Source: Actinobacteria bacterium casp-actino5
Lineage (GTDB): Bacteria > Actinomycetota > Acidimicrobiia > Acidimicrobiales > Ilumatobacteraceae
NCBI GenBank assembly: GCA_001510385.1
Contig: LFFE01000017.1
Span: forward strand, 62,001-126,000
Length of the DNA: 64,000 nt
Direction of reading: 5' to 3'
Shown one piece after another: positions 9,167 through 18,752 of this stretch. How positions within the stretch are numbered: the stretch's first letter is position 1; each line of letters begins with the position of its first letter. The position numbers were made by a program, and so were the translations under genes. Under the pieces are notes generated by a model. That model was not told where the DNA came from. It saw only the letters and a list, made by a program, of their open reading frames with translations, and ran no database searches.

Positions 9167-9211
9167 ACCCCGATTTTGACATGCTCAGCAAGAGCGGGCG
9201 TGCACCCCTAG

Positions 9212-9742
9212 CTACTTCTTGGCAGCTGCCTTCTTGGCCTTCTTCGCAGGTTTCAGCACACCCTTCGACAGAGCCTCATCGAGATACTCCTCGGCCGCCT
9301 CTGCCGACACCTTCAGCGCAGGCGCAATTTCGCTGATCAGGTTGACACGAGCACGCTCGTACATCGTTCGCTCAGCAGCCGACAAGGCAGCGTCACGATT
9401 ACGAGCAGCAAGATTTCGGACGACCTCAGCGACCTGGTAAACGTCACCTGATTTGAGCTTCTCTTGATGATTCTTGAAACGACGGCTCCAGTTTGATGGA
9501 ACGCGTGGGTCTGGTTTTGCGAGCACGGACACAAGGTCCTCAAGCTCATCTGGAGATACGGGAGGCCGAACGCCGACCTCATCGGCCTTCTCCACAGGGA
9601 CTTTCAACGTCATCTCATTGATCACCGTCTCGAGAATGAGATACTCCCGCTTCTCTCCGAAGGCTTCCATTTTCTTCGTGCCCTTCACCACACATGCTCC
9701 ATGCTGTGGGTAAATGACCGTCTCGCCCTTCTTGAACTTCAC
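9212..9742 (-). CDS. carD: CarD-family RNA polymerase-binding regulator
   Basis: This 176-residue protein has an N-terminal Tudor-like RNAP-interaction domain (FKKGETVIYPQHGACVV) and a helical C-terminal DNA-binding region containing VPSNWSRRFK and a conserved Trp. It ends in a Lys/Ala tail (KPAKKAKKAAAKK), which is a small extension compared with the mycobacterial protein. CarD stabilises the open promoter complex, notably at rRNA and other promoters in Actinobacteria. The start is GTG at 9742 with GAGAGGA upstream; the in-frame ATG further upstream is less likely. It lies just downstream of tRNA-Arg. Confidence 0.93.
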   Translation of the reverse strand: MKFKKGETVIYPQHGACVVKGTKKMEAFGEKREYLILETVINEMTLKVPVEKADEVGVRPPVSPDELEDLVSVLAKPDPRVPSNWSRRFKNHQEKLKSGDVYQVAEVVRNLAARNRDAALSAAERTMYERARVNLISEIAPALKVSAEAAEEYLDEALSKGVLKPAKKAKKAAAKK

Positions 9743-9801
9743 GTTGTCCTCTCGATGGTGCTCGAACCGCATACGGGTATTCCGGCTCTTTGAGGGTATC
9801 G

Positions 9802-9876
9802 CGCCCCCGGCAGGATTCGAACCTGCGCGCTACGGATTAGAAAGCCGTTGCTCTATCCTGACTGAGCTACGGGGGC
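9802..9876 (-). tRNA. tRNA-Arg (anticodon TCT)
   Basis: Read on the minus strand, this 75-nt sequence has an acceptor stem gcccccg/cgggggc, a D-arm GTAGCTCAG, an anticodon loop with TCT and a T-arm GGTTCGAATCC. TCT decodes AGA and AGG. CCA is not encoded. The 31:39 pair of the anticodon stem is a C-T mismatch. Confidence 0.95.
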
Positions 9877-9928
9877 ATCTAGTTGTCAAATTGCTCTTTG
9901 AGAATAGCGCCGACAGTTCGACGCATCA

Positions 9929-11200
9929 TCACGACTCCAGCAGGCGTTTCCGGAGGAGATCAAGTGCTGAGATCACTGACAGTTGGCGCATCATGTCACG
10001 ATCGCCTGGCATTGTGACGTGGGCACTCCTGACGCGGTCTGGTTCGCCCTCTGGTAGAACCACTGCAGCAAAGAGTGTTCCAGGGCGCATTCCGTCTTGT
10101 TCCGATGGACCGGCAACACCGGTCAGCGCAAGACCGACGTCGGATTGAAGCACCTTGCGCACACCCTCTGCCATCTCAATTGCTGCTTCTTCTGTAACGA
10201 CCGGCCCCTCTGACACGTCGAGTAAATCGAACTTCACATCACTGGCGTACGACACAACGGCACCACGAAAGACCTCACTCGCCCCCGGCACTCCCGTCAA
10301 GCGACCTGCCACCAAGCCACCGGTGACAGATTCTGCAAGCCCTAAGGACCATCCCCGATCGCGCAACAAATTGAGCACTACTGACTCCATCGTGTCGCTA
10401 TCGACACCGAATACTTGACTCCCCAGCACTCCACGAATTCGTTCCTCCCAAGGGGCAAGGAGCTCCGACGCGGCTGCAGCATCTGGAGCACGACCGGTGA
10501 GACGAACCTTGAGCCCTTCCCATCCGCTGGCGAGGAACGCAAGTGTCGGGTTACCAACTTCATCAAGATCGTGGATGATGTCGTCGAGGCGTTCATTCAA
10601 GCCACTCTCGCTCTCACCCCATGTGCGTAATGTGCGGCTGGCGATTGTCCAACGTTCTCCGGATCGCTGCTGAAGGTCAGGTAAGATCGCTCGCTCATAC
10701 ATCTCTCGCATCTCATGCGGCACGCCGGGCACGGCATACACAACCCGTTCGACTGGCCCAGAAGGAGTGTCAATTGTGACGGGACAGATCAGACCCGGAG
10801 CAGTACCCCTCGTCTGAGGGATGATGGAAGCCCCTTCAGGCACCATCGCCTGCCGCAAATTATTTTCTGGCATCGTTCGATTTCGTGATGTGAACAAATA
10901 GCGAATGACGTCAGCCACATCTTCGTCAAGATGTAAGTCAACTCCCATCACGTCAGCAATCGCTTCACGGGTGAGATCGTCATGAGTGGGACCAAGCCCC
11001 CCACACATAATCACGGCGTCGGCCTCGTCGAGCATGCGCCGCAGATGTCCAGTGATCCGTCCAATGTTGTCACCAACTTTGACTTGCGACAACGAATCAA
11101 ATCCGTGCATCGCCAGGTTCTCACCTAGCCATGACGAGTTGGTATCAACGATTTGCCCCAACAGGAGTTCGGTACCGACTGCCAACACATCACAACGCAT
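9929..11200 (-). CDS. cinA: CinA-family nicotinamide mononucleotide deamidase / competence-damage protein
   Basis: This 423-residue, two-domain protein has an N-terminal molybdopterin-binding-like (MoaB/COG1058) domain starting CDVLAVGTELLLGQ with a GGLGPTHDD loop. The C-terminal CinA amidase domain has LAESVTGGLVAGRLT with the catalytic Ser and ALTGVAGPS. Family members hydrolyse ADP-ribose and deamidate NMN in pyridine nucleotide salvage. GGGGA lies about 5 nt upstream of the ATG. It lies 12 bp downstream of pgsA and is probably in the rimO-pgsA-cinA operon. Confidence 0.93.
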   Translation of the reverse strand: MRCDVLAVGTELLLGQIVDTNSSWLGENLAMHGFDSLSQVKVGDNIGRITGHLRRMLDEADAVIMCGGLGPTHDDLTREAIADVMGVDLHLDEDVADVIRYLFTSRNRTMPENNLRQAMVPEGASIIPQTRGTAPGLICPVTIDTPSGPVERVVYAVPGVPHEMREMYERAILPDLQQRSGERWTIASRTLRTWGESESGLNERLDDIIHDLDEVGNPTLAFLASGWEGLKVRLTGRAPDAAAASELLAPWEERIRGVLGSQVFGVDSDTMESVVLNLLRDRGWSLGLAESVTGGLVAGRLTGVPGASEVFRGAVVSYASDVKFDLLDVSEGPVVTEEAAIEMAEGVRKVLQSDVGLALTGVAGPSEQDGMRPGTLFAAVVLPEGEPDRVRSAHVTMPGDRDMMRQLSVISALDLLRKRLLES

Positions 11201-11212
11201 CTTTGTCCCCGT

Positions 11213-11758
11213 TCACTCGTTTGTCATTCGGCTTGAGATGAGGTACTGAGCCCCGCTGACGAGCGCTAGCGCCACGGCGAGCCAGAGCAGACCCATCCAC
11301 AACCAGGTGTGATCAGCTGCAAACCATGGCCACAGCGCAAAGCCGACGGCTAACTGCTGCACCACGGTCTTGTACTTCGCAAGCTTCGAAGCCGGCACGC
11401 TCACACCCTTCGACCCAACCAGCACCCGGTACACGCTGATCACCAGCTCGCGTCCGGCTATTAACAGCACCGGCAACAACGGAAAGACGTCACGACTGAC
11501 CAGAGTAAACATCGCTCCGAGCACGAGAACTTTGTCAGCAAGTGGATCGAGAAAGGCGCCGGTTGATGTCGTGCCATGCCGGCGAGCAACCCAACCATCA
11601 ATTCCGTCGCTGACACTTAGAGCGAACCACAACAGATACGCAACCCACGCTCCACGTTGGTGGTCAGGTATGACAAGAAACATGACCGGTGACAGCACGA
11701 GGCGACCGGCAGTGATTGCGTTAGCCCAAGTTGCAAGCGCATTTGGATCCACTGGCAC
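11213..11758 (-). CDS. pgsA: CDP-diacylglycerol--glycerol-3-phosphate 3-phosphatidyltransferase
   Basis: This 181-residue membrane protein has the CDP-alcohol phosphotransferase signature DGIDGWVARRHGTTSTGAFLDPLADK (DGx2ARx8Gx3Dx3D), whose aspartates bind the metal and CDP-alcohol. It makes phosphatidylglycerolphosphate, the precursor of phosphatidylglycerol and cardiolipin. Several hydrophobic segments span the rest. The GTG start shares one base with the rimO stop (TAGTG), so the genes are translationally coupled. The rimO-pgsA-cinA order is common in Actinobacteria. A related CDP-alcohol transferase specificity is possible but less likely in this context. Confidence 0.92.
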   Translation of the reverse strand: MPVDPNALATWANAITAGRLVLSPVMFLVIPDHQRGAWVAYLLWFALSVSDGIDGWVARRHGTTSTGAFLDPLADKVLVLGAMFTLVSRDVFPLLPVLLIAGRELVISVYRVLVGSKGVSVPASKLAKYKTVVQQLAVGFALWPWFAADHTWLWMGLLWLAVALALVSGAQYLISSRMTNE

Positions 11759-13071
11759 TACAGCGACTCCTCATCGTCATCATCGGGAATTGTCCCTCCA
11801 ACTGCAACGAGATCAGGGCCCCATGCTTCTTCAATCTTGACCTCAACGAACGAGCCGACAGCATGTGATGGGTCGATATGGATCACACCGTCAATTTCGG
11901 GTGCTTCTCGATGACTTCGACCCACGCCGCGCTCATCAACGAGCACGTTGACATGTTCCCCAATGAGAGCATCGCGTCGGCGGGCAGTAATTGCGTCTTG
12001 CATCTCAGTGAGTTCGGCAAGGCGTTCGTTCATGAGGCGGGGATCAACTTGACCGTCCAGGTCATAGGCATATGTGCCAACCTCACGACTAAAGGAGAAG
12101 AATCCACACCAATCGAGATCAGCTTCCTCGACGAACTCAACCAATGCCGCGTGGTCGTCATCGGTCTCGCCTGGATAGCCGACAATGAAATTCGACCGCA
12201 TCGTTGCATCTGGCCGAACTGAGCGAATTTCAGAAATTCGCTTCAAGAAGCGATCACCGTCTCCCCAACGCCGCATCCTCCGAAGCAGAGGTTTGCTGAC
12301 GTGTTGCAGTGACAAGTCAAAATATGGCACCTGCGTTCCAAGAATGACCTCAACTAACTCGTCGGTGAGATCACTTGGGTAGAGATACAACAAACGAACA
12401 CGTTCAGCCTCTGTGGAGACGGCGCGCACCAGTGGAACAATGGCACCTGCACCTAGTTCGTCTGGCCGATCAATTCCATATGACGCGAGATCCTGTGCAA
12501 CAAGAACAATTTCCTTCGCCTGAAGTGATTGGACTTCAGCCAAGATCGAATCAGTATCCCGACTTCGCTGGCTTCCTCTAAACGATGGAATTGCACAAAA
12601 ACCACATGACCGATTGCAGCCCTCTGCAACCTTCACGTACGCCCATGGGCGTTGGGATGGGGGCCGCTGCAAATTCAGCAAGTCCATCGTTGGCATTGGT
12701 GCTTCAGAAACGGGAATGAGACGCCGTTGTTGCTGCTCGGTAATGGCGCCCCCGAACCCAACCACTGCGTCAACTTCTGGGAGTTCTGCAGCCAGTTCAT
12801 CTCCATAACGCTCAGCCATGCACCCCGTCACAACAAGGCGTGATCCGCTCGGACGGAGCTCATTAAGTTGGAGAATGACACCAATCGACTCTTTTCGAGC
12901 CTCTTCGATAAACGCACAGGTATTCACCACAACGACTTCAGCCGCCGACGGATCGTCAGTCGGCGACAGGCCGTCGTGAAGGAGAGTTCCGACAATTTTG
13001 TCCGAGTCGACCTGATTCTTGGGACAACCAAGCGTCTCAACGTAAAAACGGCCGCTTCCCTGTGCTGTCAC
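11758..13071 (-). CDS. rimO: ribosomal protein uS12 methylthiotransferase RimO
   Basis: This 437-residue radical-SAM enzyme has an N-terminal UPF0004 domain (VETLGCPKNQVDSD, NTCAFIEEA, TGCMAERY: the three Cys of the auxiliary cluster), a radical-SAM motif CNRSCGFC and a C-terminal TRAM domain near FVEVKIEEAWGPDLV. It adds a methylthio group to an Asp of S12. GCPKNxVD is the RimO rather than the MiaB variant. It starts with GTG and is upstream of pgsA. Confidence 0.95.
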   Translation of the reverse strand: MTAQGSGRFYVETLGCPKNQVDSDKIVGTLLHDGLSPTDDPSAAEVVVVNTCAFIEEARKESIGVILQLNELRPSGSRLVVTGCMAERYGDELAAELPEVDAVVGFGGAITEQQQRRLIPVSEAPMPTMDLLNLQRPPSQRPWAYVKVAEGCNRSCGFCAIPSFRGSQRSRDTDSILAEVQSLQAKEIVLVAQDLASYGIDRPDELGAGAIVPLVRAVSTEAERVRLLYLYPSDLTDELVEVILGTQVPYFDLSLQHVSKPLLRRMRRWGDGDRFLKRISEIRSVRPDATMRSNFIVGYPGETDDDHAALVEFVEEADLDWCGFFSFSREVGTYAYDLDGQVDPRLMNERLAELTEMQDAITARRRDALIGEHVNVLVDERGVGRSHREAPEIDGVIHIDPSHAVGSFVEVKIEEAWGPDLVAVGGTIPDDDDEESL

Positions 13072-13152
13072 CTTCCTGACACTATCCGTCAGGCGCAGGA
13101 CTTCTGTGGGTGGACTAGCGAAGTACGACGAGCGGGCAAGAGTCGCAGACGC

Positions 13153-15561
13153 CTAGATCTGGCCGTTCTGACGCAAAAGTTCAAACTCTTCAACCGTCAT
13201 CAAGACCGAACGAGCCTTTGAACCCTCACTGGGCCCAACAACACCGCGCTGTTCCAACAGGTCCATGATGCGACCCGCACGAGCAAACCCAACTTTTAGC
13301 TTGCGTTGCAACATTGAAGTCGAACCAAGTTGGCTGCGAACAACAAGTTCAACTGCCTGACGCATGATGACCGCATCTTCATCATCATCTCCTGAGGAGA
13401 AGGCGTGGGCGTCAGAGGTGACGTCGCTGAAGTCAGGCACACCCCCTGCGGCACCACCTGCGCTTGAGGCTCCATCGCCTTCGACTTCACTTGAATAGAT
13501 CGGTTCGGGTGCCTGCGCCCTCCAATGCTCAACAACGTGGCGCACCTCTTCCTCACCGACCCAGGACCCCTGAATGCGGTTTGCGACCGATGAGTTGCCC
13601 GGCAGCAACAGCATGTCGCCCTGCCCAACAAGCTTCTCAGCACCGGGCTGGTCGAGAATCACTCGTGAATCGGTGAGGCTTGAGACCGCAAACGCCATGC
13701 GAGCAGGCACGTTCGCCTTAATCACTCCAGTAATCACGTTCACCGAAGGACGCTGCGTTGCAACGATGAGGTGGATCCCGACCGCCCTCGCCTTCTGTGC
13801 AATCCGGGTGATTGATTCTTCAACGTCGCGAGCTGCGACCATCATCAAATCGTTTAATTCGTCGACCACGATGACGATGTACGGCATGTGCTCGTACTCA
13901 GACGCATCTCGACCAGCGGGCACCTGCAAGTTGCCTTTGATGACTGCCGTGTTGTATCCGGTGATATCCCGGTATCCGCATTCCGAGAGAGCGTCATATC
14001 GGCGCTCCATTTCTTTGACCGCCCAACCGAGCGCGTTCGCTGCCTTCTTGGGATTAGTAACTGGCTGAGTGAGAAGGTGGGGCAAGCGCTGGTACTGCCC
14101 CATTTCAACCTGCTTAGGATCGATGAGGATGAGACGAACCTGATCCGGAGTTGTTCGCATCAATAGCGACGTAATGATGCAGTTGATTCCACTTGACTTA
14201 CCGGCGCCGGTCGCGCCAGCGATCAGCATGTGAGGTGTTGTTGCGAGATTGAGAAATACTGCCTTACCCGCAATATCTTTACCGATCGCTACCTCAAGCG
14301 GATGAGCTGCTTTCTTCGCTTCATTCGACACGAGCAGATCACCAAGTGCAACCAGCTGCCTACGAGCATTTGGAACTTCAACACCGATTGCCGAGCGCCC
14401 GGGAATTGGGGCAAGAATTCTTACGTCGGTTGCAGCCATCGCATACGCAATGTCTTTTTGAAGGCTTGTCACTTTTGCGACTTTGACACCCGGACCGAGC
14501 TCTAGTTCGTAACGCGTCACCGTCGGACCAACAGTGAAGCCAGCCAGCTGTGTCTCGACTCCGTGCTGTGCGAGAGACTCCTGCAAGGTGTCACCACGAG
14601 CCTCCACCGACTTCATATCAACCGACTGCTCACCGGTTCTTTCCAACAGCGCCATCGATGGAAGACGCCATTCGCCGGGTCGAACAGGAGTTGTAGGAGC
14701 AGGAGTCGTCTCAGGCTGTGTCGCTCTTGGCTGCTCCGCCCGCTTCTTACGGGGAGTTTTGGGCTTCGGTTCAGCAAACTCATCGTCATCTGCCCCGTCA
14801 TAGAGTGCAGGCGCAACCGAAAGCGGGTCAAGAGCGACATTCGGCTCATCAACCTCCTCGTCGTACTCTTCACGCTCACGGCGACGCTCTTCGGCGCGTT
14901 CACTCTGCAGTGTGGCGAGGTTTGACAGTGAGCGCTTGAGGAGCTGCGCGACCGGACGGGTACCTGCTGCCGCACCGGTTCCGGCCACTCTCGCCATGCG
15001 TTGAAGCGATGCTCCAGTGATTAATGCAAGTGAGGCAATAAAGAGCGCGATGAGCAACACAATTGCACCAGCCGGCGCAACGAGACGCTGGAGCGGCTCT
15101 CCCCCGGCTACACCAAGCAGCCCACCTGCTGACCCAAGACCATCGAGATTCGTGAGCGATGTCGGCGTGCGCACAACATGCACAAATCCGAGAAACGAAA
15201 GCACTGCCAGTGCCCAACCAATTCCGACACGGAGTGGAGATTGCGGCTCATGATCTCTAAGGATCGCTACCCCACTACCAATGAGAACAACTGGCAGCAG
15301 GTGCCGGCCGACACCTAAAAACCAGCCAAGGAAGGTTCCCGCACCGTCCCCAGCCGGCCCCGCAAGCGAGAACCACACCGCCAACACGAGCAGAACACCG
15401 ATTGCGATGAGAGCGATACCAAGTAAACCGCCGTCGTTGCTTGCAGCGGCGTTACGACCACCAGACTGGTTGCCCGCGCTTCGACCACCAGAAGCCTTCT
15501 TCGTCGCCCCTTTCTTAGTTATTGAGGGGCGCGACTTTGGAGCGTTTCCACCTTTGGTCAT
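13153..15561 (-). CDS. ftsK: DNA translocase FtsK/SpoIIIE
   Basis: This 802-residue protein begins with a basic Lys/Ser-rich tail, then four transmembrane segments (residues about 45-185), an acidic/Pro-rich linker and the RecA-like motor with Walker A GATGAGKSSGI and Walker B IVIVVDELNDLM. The C-terminal gamma winged-helix (VELVVRSQLGSTSMLQRKL) recognises KOPS-type DNA. It pumps chromosomal DNA through the septum during division. It lies 81 bp downstream of rimO's start side, in the same direction. Confidence 0.96.
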   Translation of the reverse strand: MTKGGNAPKSRPSITKKGATKKASGGRSAGNQSGGRNAAASNDGGLLGIALIAIGVLLVLAVWFSLAGPAGDGAGTFLGWFLGVGRHLLPVVLIGSGVAILRDHEPQSPLRVGIGWALAVLSFLGFVHVVRTPTSLTNLDGLGSAGGLLGVAGGEPLQRLVAPAGAIVLLIALFIASLALITGASLQRMARVAGTGAAAGTRPVAQLLKRSLSNLATLQSERAEERRREREEYDEEVDEPNVALDPLSVAPALYDGADDDEFAEPKPKTPRKKRAEQPRATQPETTPAPTTPVRPGEWRLPSMALLERTGEQSVDMKSVEARGDTLQESLAQHGVETQLAGFTVGPTVTRYELELGPGVKVAKVTSLQKDIAYAMAATDVRILAPIPGRSAIGVEVPNARRQLVALGDLLVSNEAKKAAHPLEVAIGKDIAGKAVFLNLATTPHMLIAGATGAGKSSGINCIITSLLMRTTPDQVRLILIDPKQVEMGQYQRLPHLLTQPVTNPKKAANALGWAVKEMERRYDALSECGYRDITGYNTAVIKGNLQVPAGRDASEYEHMPYIVIVVDELNDLMMVAARDVEESITRIAQKARAVGIHLIVATQRPSVNVITGVIKANVPARMAFAVSSLTDSRVILDQPGAEKLVGQGDMLLLPGNSSVANRIQGSWVGEEEVRHVVEHWRAQAPEPIYSSEVEGDGASSAGGAAGGVPDFSDVTSDAHAFSSGDDDEDAVIMRQAVELVVRSQLGSTSMLQRKLKVGFARAGRIMDLLEQRGVVGPSEGSKARSVLMTVEEFELLRQNGQI

Positions 15562-15610
15562 GCGCCTCTAACGGTACCAACGCGGCACCACCCGATTCAG
15601 CCATACCCAG

Positions 15611-16123
15611 CTACGAGGCCTGGACGCCCAAAATTCGACCATCGCCGGACAGCAATACGAGCAGGGTTCCGCCCTTTTCGTTGACGACAGTTGCGTCGAT
15701 CACCGTCGAACCGGCTCCGGAGCCCTGGATCGCGACATCAGCAATGACAGGAGTCGACAGCTCATCATCGATTTGCTCAAAAAGGTCCTCGGCGTTGATC
15801 GAGATTGCTGATGCTCGAAAGGTTGCGCCCTCAGCAGACAGCGTCTCGCCATCTGAGGTCAATTCGCCATCTTCCCATCGGAATGTTGTGGCGAACATCC
15901 CAAGAACTTCACCGGAATTGTCTTGCTCAGTTTCTGCCAACACCATCGTGACGCCTCTCAAGTCAGCTGACACTTCGAAATACTCCAGCCCAGTGCCAAG
16001 GCGAGTTTCGAGCGCCTCAATTGCTGCCGGGATATCGCCCACGACCGGTCTCGCTACCTCAGGAGAGGACCCGCACCCCAGCAGTCCGATTGCGGAGATC
16101 ACTGAGATGAGCGTCAATCGCAT
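15611..16123 (-). CDS. small lipoprotein of unknown function
   Basis: This 170-residue protein has a signal peptide MRLTLISVISAIGLLGC ending in a lipobox (GLLGC), so it should be lipidated and surface-anchored. The mature part is acidic with alternating beta-like segments (VSADLRGVTMVLAET, TTFRWEDGELT), reminiscent of LmeA/DUF2993-type lipid-binding folds; that comparison is weak. The start is the ATG that overlaps the rnj stop (TGATG), so it is coupled to rnj. It lies between rnj and ftsK. I do not recognise a specific family. Confidence 0.75.
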   Translation of the reverse strand: MRLTLISVISAIGLLGCGSSPEVARPVVGDIPAAIEALETRLGTGLEYFEVSADLRGVTMVLAETEQDNSGEVLGMFATTFRWEDGELTSDGETLSAEGATFRASAISINAEDLFEQIDDELSTPVIADVAIQGSGAGSTVIDATVVNEKGGTLLVLLSGDGRILGVQAS

Positions 16124-17823
16124 CAAACTTCCATCACAACAGGAACAATCATTGGCCGACGCTTTGTTCGCTGGTTCACGAACCGGCCGGCAGACCTTCG
16201 CACCTCGCGTTCGAGAGCTTCGACATCGTTCGTCCCATCGGCAAGCGCACGTTCAACCGCTGCTGCAACCGTGTCACATGCTTCATCAAGAAGGTCTTCA
16301 GCTTCGGGTGCATACACCCATCCACGAGTGATGATCTCAGGACCAGTAAGCACTGTCGCAGTCTGAACATCAACCGTAACAACCACCACGACAACGCCCT
16401 CTTCCGCCAGCGCCCGCCGATCTCGGATCACACCAGTGCCAACGTCACCGATAATTCCGTCGACATAGACATATCCAGCGGGAACGTGATCAGCATGCCC
16501 GGCACCATCGTCATCAAGAACCAGCACATCACCGTCTTCGCAGAGAAGTACACGATCGTCGGCAATTCCCATCTGGCGTCCAAGTGCAGCATTCGCCACG
16601 AGGTGCCGGTACTCACCATGGACCGGAACGAACCAGTCTGGTTGCACAATTGAAAGGTAGGTCTTGATGTCGTCAGCTTGAGCATGTCCAGTCGCGTGAA
16701 CATCAGCAACTCCTGAATGAACGACCTTGGCGCCACGGCGCAGCAAACCGTCGATGACCTGGTTGACGTTGTGCTCATTACCCGGAATTGCGTGACTCGA
16801 TAGCACGACAGTGTCGGTGTCACTCAACTTCACAAATCGATTTTCTCCTCGAGCAAGCAGTCCCAGCGCCGACATCGGCTCTCCCTGGCTTCCGGTTGAA
16901 ATCACACAAATTTCACCAGGCGGGTATTGATCAATGTCTTCGACATCGATCAGCGCAGCATCAGGAATTGAAATCACCCCAAGATCTCGTCCGAGTCGAA
17001 CGTTCTTGCGCATACTCAGGCCAAGCGTCGCCACCTTGCGTCCTGCCGCTATCGCCGCATCGGCAATTTGCTGAATTCGATGGAGGTGGCTGGCGAAACT
17101 GGCGGTAATAATTCGTCGACCTTGATGTTCTGCAAATACCTGCCGAAGAACTCCACCTACCGATGTTTCACTGGGAGCGAATCCAGGCTCCTCGGCATTT
17201 GTTGAATCCGCAAGCAATAGCCGAATTCCCTCAGATCGAGCGATTTCACCTAATCGAGCTAGGTCACATCGACGACCATCAACTGGGGTGAGATCGAGTT
17301 TGTAATCACCTGAGTGCAGAATGACGCCTTGACCAGTTCGCACAACGATCGCATGAGCATGTGGCACAGAGTGGGTAACAGGTACAAACTCAACCTCGAA
17401 GGGGCCGATGGTGACCCGGTCACCGTCGTTCGTCGGCACAAAATCAACCCGCCCGAGGAGCCCTGCCTCCTCAATACGATTTCGCGCAAGTCCGAGCGTC
17501 AACTGTGACCCATAAATCGGAAGCGGCGTGTCGCGACGGTCGCCGATGCCGTGCTCATCTCGAAGAAGGAACTGGATACCGCCCACATGGTCTTCATGAC
17601 CATGAGTTGCGACAAGACCTTCAATCGCCGACGCATGTTCACGCAAGTAGGTGAAGTCCGGAAGCACGAGGTCGATGCCATGCATATCCGCGGAGGGGAA
17701 CATGATCCCGCAATCGATAACAATGATTGAGCGCTCGTTGCCTTCGCCCTGTTCGATCGCAAGACAGTTTCGGCCAATCTCGCCGAGACCTCCAAGGATG
17801 ACTATTCGTACCGGTTCAGCCAC
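16123..17823 (-). CDS. rnj: ribonuclease J
   Basis: This 566-residue metallo-beta-lactamase/beta-CASP ribonuclease starts VRIVILGGLGEIGRN. It has the metal-binding HGHEDHVGG near residue 72, a second His in VTHSVPHAH, HSGDYKLD, a beta-CASP domain with STGSQGEP, and VHGEYRHL near the C-terminus. RNase J has 5'-3' exo- and endonuclease activity in mRNA turnover and rRNA maturation. Its start overlaps dapA by 8 bp, so dapA, rnj and the lipoprotein form one operon. The dapA-rnj pairing is typical of Actinobacteria. Confidence 0.95.
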   Translation of the reverse strand: MAEPVRIVILGGLGEIGRNCLAIEQGEGNERSIIVIDCGIMFPSADMHGIDLVLPDFTYLREHASAIEGLVATHGHEDHVGGIQFLLRDEHGIGDRRDTPLPIYGSQLTLGLARNRIEEAGLLGRVDFVPTNDGDRVTIGPFEVEFVPVTHSVPHAHAIVVRTGQGVILHSGDYKLDLTPVDGRRCDLARLGEIARSEGIRLLLADSTNAEEPGFAPSETSVGGVLRQVFAEHQGRRIITASFASHLHRIQQIADAAIAAGRKVATLGLSMRKNVRLGRDLGVISIPDAALIDVEDIDQYPPGEICVISTGSQGEPMSALGLLARGENRFVKLSDTDTVVLSSHAIPGNEHNVNQVIDGLLRRGAKVVHSGVADVHATGHAQADDIKTYLSIVQPDWFVPVHGEYRHLVANAALGRQMGIADDRVLLCEDGDVLVLDDDGAGHADHVPAGYVYVDGIIGDVGTGVIRDRRALAEEGVVVVVVTVDVQTATVLTGPEIITRGWVYAPEAEDLLDEACDTVAAAVERALADGTNDVEALEREVRRSAGRFVNQRTKRRPMIVPVVMEV

Positions 17824-18712
17824 GCGCCGTCACCAGCTCGGCGTAAATCCGACGCGCCTCATCTTCTAGGCCTTCGGGAGCATCACCGAGAGGAAGCCGA
17901 CATTGACCCACGTTGAATCCGAGTGTTCGCATCATTGCCTTTGAAGGGATCGGATTCGGGGCGACATCGCCGGTTTCAAACGCGAAACTTGGCAGCATGC
18001 GCTGGTTAACAGCAGTTGCAGTCGCAAGATCACCTGCCGCAAGCGCCTCAAACATCTGCACGTGATCCGGGGCTGTCCAGTGCGTCGCCACCCCAATGGT
18101 CCCGACAGCACCAACAGACAGCAGAGGAAGGGTAAGGCCGTCGTCGCCGCTGTAGACCTCAAAATGAGCAGGGGCCTCGCGAATGAATCGAGCAGTCTCT
18201 GCGGGATTTGCTGCTGCATCTTTCAACCCGATGACGTTTTTCTCATCGTGAGCCAAGCGCAGGAGTACATCTGTCGAGACTTTTCGTCCTGTGCGGACGG
18301 GGATGTCATAGATGATTTGCGGCAGGTCAACCGCCTGAGCGATTGACCGCAAGTGCTGTTCGATACCGGACTGCGAGGGACGGTTGTAATACGGGCAGAG
18401 CGAGAGAATTCCATGCACTCCGAGTGCTTTCGCCCTCACGGACAGGTCAACAGAGTGCGCCGTGTCGTTTCCGACTGTTCCCGCAATGACGGGGACGTCA
18501 ACCGCCTCAACGACCGCTGCAAACATCGACAGTTTCTCGTCATCGGACAACGTCGGCGACTCGCCTGTTGTGCCACAAACGACAAGACCCTCGTTCCCTT
18601 CATCCACAAGTCGACGGGCGAGCTGTTGAGCAACATCAAGATCGACACTGCCGTCCTGAGCGAACGGAGTGATCAGCGCAGTAAGAATTCGTCCAAATGT
18701 CGGCGATGGCAT
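17816..18712 (-). CDS. dapA: 4-hydroxy-tetrahydrodipicolinate synthase
   Basis: This 298-residue TIM-barrel aldolase condenses pyruvate and aspartate semialdehyde in lysine/diaminopimelate synthesis. It shows CGTTGESPTLSDDEK (the pyruvate-binding TT), YYNRPSQSG, the catalytic Tyr in IIYDIPVRTG and the Schiff-base Lys in IGLKDAAA. Unlike in many genomes it is not adjacent to dapB; about 4 kb of unrelated genes separate them. Confidence 0.95.
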   Translation of the reverse strand: MPSPTFGRILTALITPFAQDGSVDLDVAQQLARRLVDEGNEGLVVCGTTGESPTLSDDEKLSMFAAVVEAVDVPVIAGTVGNDTAHSVDLSVRAKALGVHGILSLCPYYNRPSQSGIEQHLRSIAQAVDLPQIIYDIPVRTGRKVSTDVLLRLAHDEKNVIGLKDAAANPAETARFIREAPAHFEVYSGDDGLTLPLLSVGAVGTIGVATHWTAPDHVQMFEALAAGDLATATAVNQRMLPSFAFETGDVAPNPIPSKAMMRTLGFNVGQCRLPLGDAPEGLEDEARRIYAELVTARG

Positions 18713-18752
18713 GCAGTCAAGAGACTAGTGACCGGTCAGCGGGTCGCCATGC

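Noticed and set aside
15522-16331. Plus-strand open frame of 269 codons
   Set aside because: It lies opposite the lipoprotein and rnj genes, which have clear motifs and coupling; the plus-strand translation is low-complexity Ser/Pro and looks like a shadow.
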